Source: Alphaproteobacteria bacterium (lineage in GTDB: Bacteria; Pseudomonadota; Alphaproteobacteria; Rickettsiales; UBA998). From it: 6,666 bases of DNA. Below the pieces are notes generated by a model. The model saw only the letters and a program-made list of their open reading frames with translations, searched no databases and was not told the DNA's origin. A program made the position numbers and the translations under genes. Of this stretch, positions 6,487-6,666 are shown piece by piece. Location: contig JAKFYP010000200.1 in the NCBI GenBank assembly GCA_021730835.1, positions 1-6,666 of the forward strand. Reading direction: 5' to 3'. Every line of letters begins with the position of its first letter. Position 1 is the stretch's first letter.

Positions 6487-6604
6487 GTATGCTCCGGTTG
6501 ATTTTTTTCATACTTCCCCCTCACCCGGTTTTCCTAACAGTTTGCGGAGAAACGTTTTGGCGAGGAGATTTTCAGGCGTTTTTGCCCGCAGAACCGGAGT
6601 ATAC
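6487..6604. repeat. Imperfect 13-bp inverted repeat pair
   Basis: GTATGCTCCGGTT (6487-6499) is the reverse complement of AACCGGAGTATAC (6592-6604) except at one position, which is still a G-U pair in RNA. The arms are separated by 92 bases that include a T7 run and the palindrome AAACGTTT. The left arm begins 8 bases after the stop of the mobC relic. No target-site duplication is evident outside the arms. It could be the ends of a small mobile element, part of an oriT-like structure, or a long-range RNA stem. Confidence 0.55.
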
Positions 6605-6666
6605 TTGAAGGTACATGAGGATTCGAGGACAAAAACAACGACAAAATCACCCGTCAAAATAGTTTT

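Overview
The window carries the distal part of the classic bacterial nusA-infB-rpsO transcription and translation operon, all on the plus strand: nusA (5' end cut off by the window edge), a YlxR/L7Ae-like fusion gene, infB, rbfA, truB and rpsO. The protein sequences look alphaproteobacterial. Signs are the NusA KH region, the N-terminal block of IF2, and the fusion of the DUF448 (YlxR) domain to an L7Ae-like domain in one polypeptide. G+C is about 60% in the operon, with TGA, TAG and TAA all used as stops (standard code 11). I cannot name a genus from this alone.

Layout: 1-930 nusA C-terminal portion; 969-1550 ylxR-type RNA-binding protein; 1552 or 1582-3960 infB; 3963-3990 an intercistronic stem-loop; 4031-4447 rbfA; 4440-5387 truB, overlapping rbfA by 8 nt; 5429-5698 rpsO with a strong Shine-Dalgarno. 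The genes act together. NusA modulates transcription elongation and antitermination, IF2 starts translation, RbfA and TruB mature the 30S subunit and tRNA, and S15 is an early 30S assembly protein. The YlxR-type protein is an RNA-binding accessory.

Downstream of rpsO the character changes. The gene that usually follows (pnp) is not there, and base composition drops to roughly 45-50% G+C. About 530 bases (5699-6230) carry no convincing gene. They do contain three consecutive well-formed stem-loops (5844-5888, 5891-5932, 5957-6004) and a textbook intrinsic terminator (6110-6139). This is either an unusually long structured rpsO 3' UTR or a separate non-coding RNA that I could not match to a known family. 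After it lies a degenerate MobC-type plasmid mobilisation gene (6231-6479). It has an in-frame stop where its N-terminus should be, and it ends just after the family's NLNQ motif. A long imperfect inverted repeat (6487-6499 / 6592-6604) follows, up to the window end. The simplest reading is that an integrated and decayed mobile element, or a rearrangement, sits right after rpsO.

I found no complete previously undescribed system. The two places worth a second look are the structured RNA-like region and the mobilisation relic with its flanking inverted repeat.
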